Below are positions 1-13,815 of a stretch of 64,000 bases of DNA, in pieces. Made by a program: the position numbers and the translations under genes. Origin of the DNA: Brienomyrus brachyistius (lineage: Eukaryota > Chordata > Actinopteri > Osteoglossiformes > Mormyridae). The number at the start of each line of letters is the position of its first letter. The stretch's first letter is position 1. A model generated the notes under the pieces. That model made no database searches. It was not told the DNA's origin and saw only the letters and a list, made by a program, of their open reading frames with translations. Where the stretch lies: the NCBI RefSeq assembly GCF_023856365.1, contig NC_064538.1, forward strand, positions 4,853,832-4,917,831, read 5' to 3'.

Positions 1-440
1 GCAGTATCACTATAGCATTCAGACCACACCACTGTTATAAAGTGGCTGATTCATTATATTGATATTTTAGGATTCAAACCCAGCTGTTAAAAGTACTGTT
101 CTAATTCAGCAGGTAACTTTTTGGGCCATTCGTTGGACCCCGAGGGAACAGTTCTGAAAGATCTACTACGGCACACAGGTGAATAGGGTTCTCCGTCTCT
201 GGAGGCTGCAGCTCATTTACGCTGCTCTCATAATATTACTTTGTTAAATGTACCATGGGCAGCTGCATCAATTCTGTTACACACTTAAATGCTCCCTAGG
301 TAGGATAAGCAACAAAAAGTGGGACACAAGGAAAAGTTAGAGAGCAAGAAAGTCTGAGACGGTTAAATCCTGACAGCAGAGTGCATAAAACCGCAGCTCC
401 CACTGCCACCACAGGAAATGAAAGGAAAACCAAAAATCAT
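1..440. other. Intergenic, downstream of rhoa
   Basis: AT-rich sequence beyond the probable polyadenylation site of the minus-strand rhoa gene. I see no supportable open frame, RNA gene or clear transposon here. Confidence 0.5.
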
Positions 441-446
441 TTTATT
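441..446 (-). promoter_or_regulatory. rhoa: Probable rhoa polyadenylation signal
   Basis: Plus-strand TTTATT reads AATAAA on the minus strand, about 940 bases past the rhoa stop codon. A 3' UTR of roughly 0.9-1 kb is normal for vertebrate RHOA. Other AT-rich hexamers are nearby, so this is the best candidate and not a proven site. Confidence 0.5.
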
Positions 447-1382
447 GCAAAAAGGCGATAATGTAATAATTCACAATAGAATAAAGGAGAAACAAATTGG
501 TGGATTTTTCTTTTATTCAGTTTTCTTAATTACCTTTGTGGAAATTTATCAAGGTTTCAATCAAAACTTACTTTAGTTTATGTCTGCAGATCATAATCGG
601 GTACAGTGGCACCAGCCCATCCTGGGACATGTACCAACAACTGTTATAAACCACCAACCCAAGGACTAAGCCCGCTGGACTGGGCTGCTAACCAATCTAG
701 CATACAATTTCAAAGAATCCAAAAGCAAGTAATTTATTACACCTCTGCTTTGTATAACGTTTCCAGTCATGTCCATGTGTACACATGAGTATATGCTAGG
801 ATCAGTCTGCGTGTTTAAATGAACATATCTGTAGACGTAAACATTATCATTTAGCATTTTTCCCTGTCAGTTAAGCCCCATTGCTTTATTTATTCTATCA
901 AACAGTTTTCCTTAAAAAGTCTTAGTATAGACTCCAAGATAAAAAAAAAACAACACTCTTGCTGTACATCGCGGGAGCACAATGCCGATTGGAGGTTTGG
1001 AGATTCCCAAGGACCACTGGAAACGAAAATGTTTGGCAGATAGGCCAGTGGGGGGTATGGCAGATGCATTTACAGGTAAAGCACAAAAAAAAAGTCTCAA
1101 CTTCATCCAGGTAACCTCTTAAATACTGAAAGGCATAACCATAACGTTTAAAGGAAGTGTGAGGTTTTTTTTTTTTTTTTTAAAAAAAGTTGTTCTGCAA
1201 TCTGCTTGGGGAAGGCGAGCCCCAGCAGGTAGTGGGCAGACGGGGATGGGAGAAGGATGGGGTGTGAGGCTGACTTGTGCCTCCAGCTGTGACCCCCCCC
1301 CCACCCCACCATTTATGACCCAATGACATCAGCTACCCACCCCCCCACCCCCCACCGCTTGTAGCAGTTCTTCCAGAGTTGC

Positions 1383-2368
<986 letters not shown>

Positions 2369-4640
2369 TCCTGTACAGCATTAACAACAATGAGTTAATG
2401 ATGCATGCACAATAGATTTAACCTGTTGAGCTGCACACTTCATTGGAAGCAAAGGTAAATGACTGCATGAGATACTACTTTCATGTTAAATTTACATGAC
2501 ATTACTCTGATTGCTCACTTTAATAAACTATAAGTATAAAACAGCTTACATGCAACTTGGAGCACTGTAATTCTTCTAAATATCAATGTACATAAATGTT
2601 AGGCATTTCATCAGACAACCAAACAATGATCATCTCAAAAACGCTCAGCGTCAATGACTGGCAAACTGATAGATCAAACTAGCCTTGGAGACCAATGCAC
2701 AAATGCAATACATATTTCAACAGAACAAAGCTATCCGATGGGAAAAAGTAGAGATAAAACACCAAAACAAAATATGCTTAATAATTCAGCTTATACTACA
2801 ATCAATTAAATAGCATGAAATTTTTACTATCTTCAATGATATTAAACAAAATAAATCTACAACAGCCAAAAACAGAATGGCTACTAAAGTGTGCATTGAC
2901 CTAAAACAAAGTTAGAAATGTTTTTTCTAACATTTCTTCAGAGGCTGTGGAATACCTTGCTAATTGTTAATACAATGAACTACACAGGAATGTTGGTGAT
3001 GCCTACCTAACAGATCTTGGTACCAGTAAATACAGACATTCTGCATTTTCCTGAGAGGTTACCATGAGCCCTGACACCACTGTAGCTGCAGTCTACACAG
3101 CTCACAATTTTGATCATTTAATTTACAAGTTAATTGTAATACTTAGACATAGCAATTGTTCAGTAAGAAAATTACATTGGTCTTCCAATTGTAATGGAAA
3201 ATTCTCTTTACCAACAAAAACAGCCCCAGTATGAAAATGGTTGTCAATAAGCTGAGGAAATTGTTCTGTACAGAAAATGTCACATACCACAGAAGTAGGT
3301 AACAAAAAGCCAGAATAGTTACAGGGAAAAAATATTAGGTTACAATCTATTTTGGCTCAGGCCAATCTCCACGAAGATCAAAACGTGATGTTCAATGCCC
3401 GCTGTGGCCCAAGTAGATAAGTAGATAATGAACTTCTTATAATATCCCAAAGCCATTATTACCAACGCTTGGATTTCATGATTCAATTACTCAGAAAGCT
3501 CAATTCGCAGATCTCAATTCCATATTCAAACATGACTTAAACAGAAATATTACTATCTTCGTGTAATTTAAGTGTCTACTCTAAAACTCGGCGTCATAGT
3601 AAATAACGATTAACCTCACGATGTAACAGAAAGCAGTCTGTGCTGCATATTTTCATCATTCAGGGTGGGTCACACAAGTCCGGAGCAAGATGGCGTCATA
3701 CTGCAACAGATGGTAATGATCCGTACTGACAGACATTTGTTTTGTCGATATTGACATAAATTCTTCCAGTCCGCTGAACCAGGATGAAAACTGGCATTTT
3801 GCGGCATTCAGTCAGAAAGCTTTGCTAACGTAACACATACGGTTAGCCACATATACTACCTAGCTAGCTTTTCATTACGATGGGTATCAGTGATAAACAC
3901 CGACTGAACTTTTCCTAGGTGCATAACCTAGTTATCCCATCAAGCGACCACAAATTTATATCGTTTAATTAACACTCCTGACCAAATAAATGTGTTCATA
4001 ATTTGTATGGAGTTCTTTGTAAAAAGTAGTGAATCCGCTAATTAGGCGACGTTAGTTATAAGTTAGCCAGCTAGCCAAAAACGACTTGACAGTTAAATTA
4101 TAAGAGTTAGCAGAACATCAAGATAAAGCCTAACAAATTAGTTTAGTCGGCTTTCACCACTGATGCGGTATTAGTAATTGCCAGCTAACCATCCAACGTT
4201 AAATGGTGCCCCCCAGCCATGGTTTTACGCTGAGCATGCCCGGCTAGCTAATGTTAGCGTCCATTAACTAACAGCCTAACGACATAAGTCACAAGCAAGT
4301 ATTGCTTACAACAAAACACTGCCTGACCGGCTAATGCTAACGCTACCAGCTAGCCACGAACTGTACCCCGGAAAAACATGGGGTTGATAATGTAATTTAC
4401 TTACAAAGTTCATTATGTAGTATATTAAATAAAAAGGTACCCGTGTCCAACGGGATTAGCGAGCAAAACTTGAACAAAAATGACCAGGTAAAACTGAAAA
4501 AGCGGTTTAATTTCTGGTCTTAATCAGTTCACGGAGAAAAGTACCGAGTTAACTAACTACCATACTACACCCAAAATTTAAAATTAAAAAACACAGAGAC
4601 AAACGACACCTTTTAAAATGTTTTTATAACCTGGTCTTAC
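2369..4640 (-). other. rhoa: rhoa intron 1
   Basis: AT-rich intron between the start-codon exon and a probable non-coding first exon. No coding potential is seen. The promoter-proximal part (about 3820-4400) is crowded with GTTAGC, GCTAAC and GCTAGC motifs. A short 3' acceptor lies just upstream of the ATG exon, as the gene model requires. Confidence 0.6.
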
Positions 4641-4860
4641 CCGTAATTAATACGAACACTTAACGTAGTTAAGTAACCGCCGTTCTTCCAGCGTTCGCGA
4701 TTAGCCTCCTTTAGCTGAGCTCCGCTGAAACAATAACTGAAAGTGCGCGCGCTCAAGGCGGGAGGGGGTAGAGCCGACGGGCACGCGGATGAGCCACGCC
4801 TGCGCGGTCCAGGCACGGACCACGCGCGGACACGACAGTAGACAGTAGGGGTGGTACGCG
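4641..4860 (-). promoter_or_regulatory. rhoa: Probable rhoa promoter and non-coding exon 1
   Basis: Locally GC- and CpG-rich sequence (repeated GCGC, CGCG) in AT-rich surroundings. On the minus strand a GGGTAAGA splice donor lies at 4639-4640, so a non-coding first exon would run from roughly 4760 down to 4641. RHOA in other vertebrates has a non-coding first exon. The exact start site is not visible. The open frame crossing this stretch has no recognisable protein and is treated as chance. Confidence 0.5.
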
Positions 4861-6210
4861 CTGCATTGGCATTCTCGTTTAGAAGATATAAGACCTGAAT
4901 AATCTCGTCATTTAAATTTTTTTTCGACATTCCACGACCAGCGCATCTGATACAATATTAAGAATGCAATCCAATGCATGCATTTTCTTTGTTCATAGTG
5001 TCGTTAACCGATCACATTATTGTAAAATATTTAAAATATTAACCTTGAAAATGCAGACAAAACAAATTCTTTAATTTCAGAAAAATTCTGATAATGACTT
5101 TAAATGTACTCTTCTTTGCTTAACTTCGTATGGCATGCGGTCAATTAAACCCTTATTGGGTTTCTTAAACTAGTCTTGATGGTTTATCATAATTGCAAAT
5201 AGATTGTTAAATTATTGTCTTGTACCACATACATTTTATTTGGTACATCATGCTAGTACCATATAGACCCACTTCTCAGACACGCTTCAAGGGTAGACTA
5301 GATGTTCATTAGAAAAGCCATTATGCGCACCAGACTAGCGTCGTAAACGATTTTTGTTTAACGAATCGTGTATAGTGAACCACATGACCTCGGTCCCTGC
5401 ACTGCTTTCGTTCACGACCATGATACGCTCTTTTTCGCCACCCATTGGTGAAACGTACAAACGGCTTAAAGTCATTGTGGAAAGTCTAATTTAACTGACG
5501 TAAAATATGACATATGTATACAAATACATAGTATTATTAGTTATATATACATAATAGATTATTTAGATACACAATTTAATAAATGTAAAACTAGCGTAAT
5601 ACTATATTTTAAAAAAGGAAATTTGACAACACCCAGGGGATGAAAACGAAACTGAACGATTCTGTAAGAAAACGTGAGTCCATACTTTAATACTATGTAA
5701 CAATAGAATATACATCTAAAAAGCCCATCCCATCCTCGATATGTACCACGTGGTTATTTCTGGGGAGAACTTCCGGGGTATCTTAAGCTCTGGTTCCGAC
5801 AGTCTAGGTTTATTATTATTTGTGGGGAAAATGTATAAAAGTAAACGTAAGGCTCTGGCAGGAAAATCAGTTAGAGGATTTTAATATATTCCATATCTGG
5901 GATGTGTTGTTTAGTATGTAGCAACATTTCTGTTGTATAGAGTATTATAGCACCGATGTGTCACAGCCACGGAATGATATTTGATGGGAATGTAAAGCAT
6001 TTCTAAAACCTTTCAGTGTATCTGAAGCATTTATGTTCAGGAAAAGGTCAGTTACTTGGACTAGTAGTAAAAGCTAAATGTGTAAATGCTGTGCTGTAGT
6101 TGCTCAGTAACGTACATAACGCCTGACATTTAGCGACTTTGTTTTATCTGTGTAGCAGGTTGACGCTGTGAACCTTTGCACTTGGCTTAAGGGTGATCGA
6201 TACCAGATCA
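4861..6210. other. Intergenic, rhoa to hemk1
   Basis: The genes are divergent, with about 1.4 kb between the rhoa CpG-rich start region and the hemk1 start codon. AT-rich, with no gene or clear repeat. Regulatory sequence for either gene may lie here but no single site stands out. Confidence 0.5.
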
Positions 6211-9200
6211 ATGGAAGCATTTTCCAGATTATATGGTCGCTTTAGGCGGCTCATGCATCTTCATACAGTACACAGGAGACAACAGGTAGGTGATGAAACG
6301 ACTAGGTAAAAAGGATAGCCGCTGAACATACAAATGATGAAGCTTTCAGTATTTCTGGGGAGATGTATTTGATAAAATTTAGTTCGTGTGTCACTCACAC
6401 ACACACGTGTTTTATTTCTAAATTATTGGCAATTATTGTCAACACGTGAATTTATATTGAAGTGAGTTGAGCTGACAAGTGTGTCGGTTTATGTTTACAT
6501 ATAGCTTAAAATAACTACTGGTTAGACCAAGTTGTGGTTCAGAAAGTGTAGAATTTGCCTCTGAAATGTGTAATAAATGTAAAAATACAAATAACAAAAT
6601 GATGATTCTTATTAGTTGCTTTTATTTACGCATAAGTTTTACTCATAGTTCCTAATTTTCTCAGATTTAGTAAATCAAGTCAGCATTTATATTATTCAAG
6701 AACAGTCCCAGCTGTACCAACTGCTGTTCAATCTGACAAAATGAAAAACATATCAAATAGGAAAAAAAAAAAAACATCTGTTTCTCTTTCTCCCCGGGAT
6801 CCTCCAGGGTCTGTGTGCCGCTGCCAAAGTGCGGCTCAGTGTGCAGCAGGCTGCGGATGTCTGGGCTCGCCGGTTTGAGGAGGCCGGAGTCTCAGAGCCG
6901 GGCCCCTCCAGTCAGTACATTGTTGCACACGTGCTGGGAGTCAAAACGGTGAGTGCGACAGAGAGGAGAGGCGGTTTGGTGCGGATGGTTTGGCTGTGTG
7001 GGGATGAGGAGCTTCTTCTGGACTCATGTTGTTTGTTGCATCGCCCTTCGTGTTTCCTCCTTATGACAGAGTGTACAGGCTTTGAAAGAGTGCCTGCCAC
7101 TCTCTTTGACTTAAAGTACATAACTTTGCTGAAACTTGGTTGAACCTAACTTTTGAATAAAGCTTATTTTGACCACATTAAAAAAGATATGATAATGATA
7201 AAAGTTTTATTTTTAGTGTTTGCTGTACTAATTGCTGTAATCTTAGAATCACTTGCATGCACCACGCTGTCTTTTTCATTCACCTGGGCTACATTTTTAA
7301 AGTAATTTTTTTCTGGGACCTTTGCACAGATGGCCAATCTTGAGCCGGGAATTCTGGGTAGGACACTGACGGATGTGCAGATGCAGCAGGTCTGGGAGCT
7401 CTGTGGCAGGCGCCTCTGCAGGTAGCGCGGCGCTCTACACCTTTCTGGCGTCACCTGCATTAGGCGCGGTTTTCCGGAATTCTGGGTAGTGGCTGGTGTT
7501 TTTATTGGATGCGTGACGTACGCAGGATGCCAGTGCAGTATGTCATTGAAGAATGGGACTTCAGGGACATCACACTGAAGATGAGGCCACCTGTCTTTAT
7601 CCCACGACCTGAGACAGAGGTGAGGATGTTTGCAAAATTCTGGACAAGCAGATCCTGTGGTGGGTTGGATCCCTGGTTGCTTTTCTTTTATCGTCCACCA
7701 GGGGGAGTATTTGTTTCGTGTCTTTTATTTTGTTGTGCATCACTGGTTCTAAACTGATGGTGTGTTTGGTGTGTGCTGCCAGTCTGCCTGAACATTTAAA
7801 CACACATTTCTGCCAGTTAAACAGTTTTCTATCAGTACTGAGATGGTTAGCAGTTTAACGAGAGCTTAGAAACACATGCACACGGCATTTCTATAATAAA
7901 ACAGCTGAAAGATTTATTTTCGGTCGTGAACTCCTGCTTTTTCCACACCGCCTAACTCACCATCTTGAAATAATTTATATGGGGGGGGAAGCTGCTTGAT
8001 TATGTGTTAATATAATTTGACAGGATCTTGTTAGCTTCGTGCTTGCAGACCTTCAGCCAGCATGGGGGGCTGGGTTCACCGTTCTGGAAGTGGGCTGTGG
8101 TTCTGGAGCAATATCTCTCAGTCTTCTCCAGAACCTTCCACGGGTGAGTGCTTTGATGGAGTAGGGGTCCTCCAGGGAACAAGCCCCTTTCAATGTTAAA
8201 GTCAAACATTATAGTGTGATCAAATTAACAGGCTAATACCCAGAAAGACTTTTTCTAATTAAAGAACGGTTTCTGTGTGTATGACATCTGTAATACGTGC
8301 GCCTAAAATACTCTAATCAATAGAGACACATGTTTTGGACTATCGTTAGTGTCATTATTTATAAAAGAACAGCAGTAGTATGCTAACAGTAGTCCTGTAT
8401 TTTTATTCAGAGCAGATTTTTAAATCCATGTATAAAGCCAGATAGACTAAGTAGTTGAAGGGTGCAGCAGCAGCAGAAACACTTCTGAAGCTGCCATCTA
8501 TATAATAATGTAATTTTTATTGTTTTGAAATCTGCATTGAGCCTCAAAGCCTCTTGTAGTTTTAAGCATGATATTGAGATTTCCATAAATCGCGGCTGAC
8601 TTACCGTACAGTTCATCACTGTATTAATGTTACGTTTTCTGGGCCTCATCCGAAACTGAGCCGTAGGATTCTGAACCACCTCTCTGTCTCTTGTAGCTCC
8701 GGGTCATAGCCCTGGACAGAAATAAAGCAGCTGTGGATCTGACCAATGAGAATGCGCACAGGTACCGGAGCCACAGGCTAGGATTGGCCGTATTGAGCTC
8801 GCCGTGGCTATCGTGGAGCACAGTGATTGTGAAACGGCAAAGCAATTGACAGCCTGCTTCGCACACCTGCCCTCTTTATTCTTGGCTTGGCTATGACCTC
8901 GGCTTACATCTTGCTTTTATTAAATCAGGACCTTTTTCCTGTTTACTGTAATGTTAGCCTACCTGGGGAGTTGAGTTTTTTTTTTATCTACCAACTTGCG
9001 AATTTTTGGTTCCTTTCCCCCATTATCTCCTTCCTTCCTGCCTTCATTTTCTTTCCCTCTTGCTTTCACTTGAAACCCTTCTTGCACTTAAGACGCTGGT
9101 TGACGTCATCCCTTCATTGGCCATTGTTAGCTCTCAGGAGGGCTGTGTACATATTGTAATAACGGAAGAACCGTGATGGCAAGTTGGAGGGGAAATACTG

Positions 9201-12200
9201 GCATGCTGTTCTCGGTCATGTCCTGAGTCTCTGACCCTCATTGGCACTTATGATGGACACGGCAAACTGACCTTCTGGTCACGTCACATGTCACGTCTGG
9301 ACGTTCCTGATCTGGAAGCTGGCTGTGAAGCCCTGGCACATGCATGTCAGCACATCACGCACGCTGGCTATTACTCAGTCTTGTCTTTGGCATCTCCTGA
9401 CAGCATTGCATTACACTTAACCCTTAGGCTCAGTGTGTGCTGATCTCATGTTTGAACCTGTGCATCAACAGACTCGGCCTCCGGGACAGACTGCAGGTTC
9501 TCCATTTGGATGTGATGCAGGGTAAGAGTCACACAAAGCTTTTTTTTTTTTTGCTTCCCTTTATTGATAAGTCTGAAAACATTATTAATGAATGGTTACA
9601 GCCTTATCGGTGGCTTAAAATGGCAAGGAACGCTCTGCCTTTTCATAAACGTTATATTTAGGTCACTGTCAGATTCCCCGTGAGTGCTTAGCATGTTGCA
9701 GGGGTGAGATGTTATGGGGAAGCTTATCACAAGGAACAGAGTGATATTTCACGGTGATGTGGCCTGCCGAAATCCCCCCATGAAACTGCTTTAGACAACA
9801 CTTATAGTTTTTCTAGGTACTCTGCTATCCAATACATTTGGTCTGTAATGAAACCTTCACAATGAAATTCAAAAATGTTTTGTTTATGACATATTAAAAC
9901 AGCGTACTGGAAAATATTGGTCAGTATGTGGGGGGGGGAAAGGTGGAAAATGTTTGCCGTTAGCCAGCATTATTGCCTTTAGGGTCTATAGATGTGTGTG
10001 TGAACAGCATTTTAGCCAGCTGCGAGAGAAATCACGTCAAAGCTTAAAGCCTGTACATCATCAGCTAGAGTGGTTCCCTGGCCTGACTTTGGGCTCTCTG
10101 CTCAGAGAACCGATATTGTTCGGGTTCTGTAACGTTTACCTCTAGTGATAGAGGCGACAGATCTTTGTGACTGACAGGACAGAATTTAAACAGTCCAACT
10201 GTTTTTTTTTTTTTTTTGTAGTATTATGCTTGTTACTTCCAATTTTTGACCCCCTCAAGGGTTATAATAAGATTGTGATTCTTTTTTTCCCCTCCTGTTT
10301 GCAGTATCTCTATAAACTGCACATAGTTTTAAGATTTAGGTCTCATTTTACCGCACAGGTGGCTTTGAGTTTTTATTAACTGTAATTTTGACACCTATGT
10401 TCGTGGAAAGCATTAGATTAGGGTGTTATGTTCATATGTGTTTGCCAGGTCGTGTGAATTACAGTCACCCACTCCAAGTGGACCAGTTGAATGTCATGAA
10501 ATGTAGGAGAAGGAACTTTATACAGTCTAAATACATTTACGAGTCTGGACAACCTCATGAAAATGCATGACACCAGATGATGCGGTGGATGAGATCGATG
10601 AGCGGCTTTAGTTTTGGTATCTGACTGTCACTTGCTGCTTTAAATTTGTTTGTAAATCTGTTTTCTATGCACTCCATGTACAATAATTTGGTCATACACC
10701 TTACCTGATATATAACTGTTTTCCCGTCACGTTTTAAGTCGGTCATAATGCGTCATAACTCTATAGCCACGTTTATAATGCTTTATGTTTGCATTATGAG
10801 TATGTTTATAAATGACTAAAAACATGGCCTTAAGTAAAGTGTTACCATGAAATCATTCCTTTTTTTTGGCTTGCAAATGGACACGTTTTGCGTGGAAAGA
10901 GTGCAATAATAAATTGACTTGGGGATCATGTTGATTAATTGGGACAGTGTGAAGAAAATGCGCGACAAGCAGGATGATTTTCATTTCCGTAGACAACCGT
11001 AGAGTTTGGAGTTGGGGGTGAGAAGGGCAGCTCCTTATTGTAAATTGCCGGTTTTCGTCTCTGTCTTGAACCCTCCCAGCCAATCAGCTCTCTTGTTCTA
11101 TTTTGCCACCACAAAATCTATAGCCTGGTGATCAATTGACCAGTAGAACCAGGTGCCTTTGTGTCCCAGTAACAAACAGAGCTAAATGTAGCCTGATTGT
11201 ATGAGGCGGGGACTGTGTCACAGATGGATATAGAGCTCACTGTAATTTCCCGGCTCTCACGACTCTTTCAGATGCAGAGAAGGTTCTGCGGGAGTGCGGT
11301 CTTGTCGATGTCCTCGTTAGCAATCCCCCCTACCTGTTCTCACAGGACGTGACTTCCCTGCAACCGGAAATCCTTGAGTGAGATATATTTTCGCTAACAA
11401 TTCGAGTTGCATCTAATACTTAGTCATTATGAATGTTATTGATACTATTTGTTCAGTTAGTACCTACTTTAGTTATTGGACAATGACATTTTGCTATAAC
11501 TCACAGGTTTGAGGGTGACATTCCTACTCAGTCGCAGCTGGTTAGTTGTTCATGAGATGAACAGATGTTCACCAGCTTGTGTGAATGACGCACGTATAAA
11601 TATTGTACGCTATGTGAAATGTCACTGATGAGAGAGAAGCTACCTATAATGACTTACCTTGCATAAAGATACGTTACATTTACACTTATTAAATAGCATT
11701 AAGATGTGAAGGTGAGGTCAGCCAATCCCTGGAGCAGTTGGGGTTTTCTCAGGGGTCCACCAGTGACATCACTCAGCCAACCGCAGATTTTGAACCTGTG
11801 ACCTTCTAGTCACAGTCGCAGACTCCTAACCCACAGAGCCTCACACCACCTACACCTTTCTCATGCATGCATACTTTCCTCAGATACTCCACTTCCCTTA
11901 TACAGACCTTCCTTCCTCAAAAACACCTCTGATTCAGATCAACCACCCTTATACAGCCCTAACCTGTGTGGAACAGATCTGTGACCAACACAGGTTACCC
12001 TTACCTTCCTTATAAAGGTGACACCTCTTCATACTGTGTTTCTAAGCAGGTTTGAAGACCTGGCTGCATTGGATGGGGGCGCTGATGGACTCCAGATTAT
12101 ACGACAAATTTTATCGCTTGCCCCACATCTCCTTAAAGACCAGGGGTAGGACTTCATCACCTAGGAGTATTTCTGTGAGCCTGTTGTTTTCTCCATAAAT

Positions 12201-13427
12201 GGTGTATATGTGTGTCTGTGTGTGGTGCACAAATAAAGATGAGTATCCCCCTTGCTTTTTTGGTAGTGAGGCTCAGGCATGAATCCCGCCAAACGGGCTT
12301 TCTGGCCTGCATGCGGAGCCGCTTCGTGGAAACAGATGGTCAATTCCAGAAAAACATTTTCACAGAAACCCGGGACATGATCTGGAGACTTTAGGCCCTG
12401 CCCAGCAACAGTTGTCTTGGTGGACTTGCCTGGATATTTTGTCACTTGGTTTTCTAGAAATACACACAACAAATAAGCGTGTCCTAATGAGTTTGTTTTT
12501 CCGATAAGCCGTATCACATATATGGGCAGCATGGTGGCTCGGGGGGTGTACCACTGCTGCTTCACACCTCCAGGGGTGGGGGGCAGACATCTGGGTGTTA
12601 TGGCTTCTTCCTGCAACCCAAGGACATGCAGTTAGGCTAATTTACACCTCTAAGCAGCTAGCGTGTGAGTGCATGACCCCCGTGATGGACTGACTTCCTA
12701 TCGATGGTGCGTCCCACTCTTTTGCCCTGTGTTCTCGGGGACAATCGCTAGCCAGCCCCCTCCTCCTCCCATGACTCTGACCAGGATAAGTAGTTCAGCA
12801 TTAGTACCATACACAAAATCAGAGCACTTTCAGAGTGCTAATTTAATGCATCTAGGGAGTTCGGTGTAAGAATTTTTTTGTGGAAACACTATCTCTGTAC
12901 TCCTTGGTTTGTGATGCACGTCTGTTCTGCAGCACTATGCTTAGAATATTATATTTTTCCTTCTCCTCTTGTAGAAGGGTGTATCTGGAGGTAGACCCTC
13001 GCCATCCTCCTCTGATTGAGCAGTATGTAGAGGAAGCCAAGGAAGTGGGACTGCAGTACATCCAGACTCAATGTGACATCACAGAGAGGTGAGTATTAAG
13101 GTTCTTGATGACATCAGAGATAAGTGAATATTAGGTTCTGAGTGATTACAGTTTTCTGACAACACATTGTTTGACTCTGTAAATATATGTGGTGAGTTTC
13201 AGTGGTGTATTATTAGCGAGTATATATACACACTCCTTTAACACTCAGGAGTCAGACTTTGCAACAAGTTTGAATTTAAATGAAAGCATCTAAAAAATGA
13301 GTGAGTTCATATGAAATGGAGACATTTGTGACTGGGATTGTTGCTTAGTAGCTTATTCTGTGCCGACGGCGTCTCTCTTTCCAGACCGCGTTTCAGCATC
13401 CTACAGAAAACACGGCCCGAGCGATAG
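6211..13427 (+). CDS. hemk1: HemK methyltransferase family member 1 (mitochondrial release-factor glutamine methyltransferase)
   Basis: SAM-dependent N5-glutamine methyltransferase of the HemK/PrmC family, which modifies the GGQ loop of mitochondrial release factors. Eleven exons: 6211-6285, 6808-6948, 7330-7421, 7526-7619, 8024-8143, 8697-8761, 9472-9521, 11272-11377, 12050-12145, 12975-13088 and 13385-13427. They sum to 996 nt (331 aa; human about 338) and all phases join. The first 25 residues hold many Arg and His and one Glu, suiting a mitochondrial presequence. The N-terminal substrate-recognition part includes [13 protein letters not shown] and FIPRPETE. The SAM motif EVGCGSGAI lies at 156-164 and the family catalytic tetrad NPPY at 230-233. 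The start is the only upstream ATG joined in frame to conserved exon 2. The gene is plus-strand, divergent from rhoa. A broken copy of its 3' end lies about 5 kb downstream. Confidence 0.95.
12524..12799 (+). repeat. tRNA-derived SINE in hemk1 intron 9
   Basis: Begins GGGCAGCATGGTGGCTC and carries the same internal phrases as the copy at 15387-15722: TTCACACCTCC, the 'aggacatgcagttaggctaat' stretch, 'gtgatggactg' and the terminal 'aggataag'. Diverged. It is absent from the matching place in the hemk1 duplicate near 18500, so it may have inserted after that duplication. Confidence 0.7.
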
Positions 13428-13815
13428 ACTAAGCATCACCTGAGAGAATGAGGGAGACTGGATGAAAACATTTGTGGGAAATGCAGTACGCCATATGTGA
13501 TTGTGTATGACATGGGGGCTTGTTTGTGTTTTGATGGGCTAGGTGTTGGCCCAGAAAGGTGAGCGTGACTGCTTGTCACACTACTCCCATTCACCTCTGT
13601 TTGCCCCTTCTCAACCTGTTCATCCGCTACATGTTGCAACAGCTCAGAGGACATTCAGACGCTGGATGCAGACAGACAGACTGAGCTGAACCAGAGCCCT
13701 CCAGAAAGCCTCTATGACACTGTGTGTGTGTGTGTGGGTGGGTGTGTGTGGTGGGGGTTTGTTTGTCTGTATAGACTAAACCTCAGCTCAAAATAAAACT
13801 TTTTACCTTCCTGGC
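13428..13815 (+). other. hemk1: hemk1 3' UTR
   Basis: Sequence from the TAG stop to just past an AATAAA signal at 13792-13797. A GT microsatellite lies near 13719-13750. Much of this UTR is recognisable in the downstream duplicate near 19050-19380, where the matching hexamer has decayed to AATAATG. Confidence 0.6.

Noticed and set aside
4637..4930. 97-codon minus-strand open frame over the rhoa promoter
   Set aside because: It spans CpG-rich promoter sequence and a probable non-coding exon, with no domain or conserved feature. Best explained as chance.
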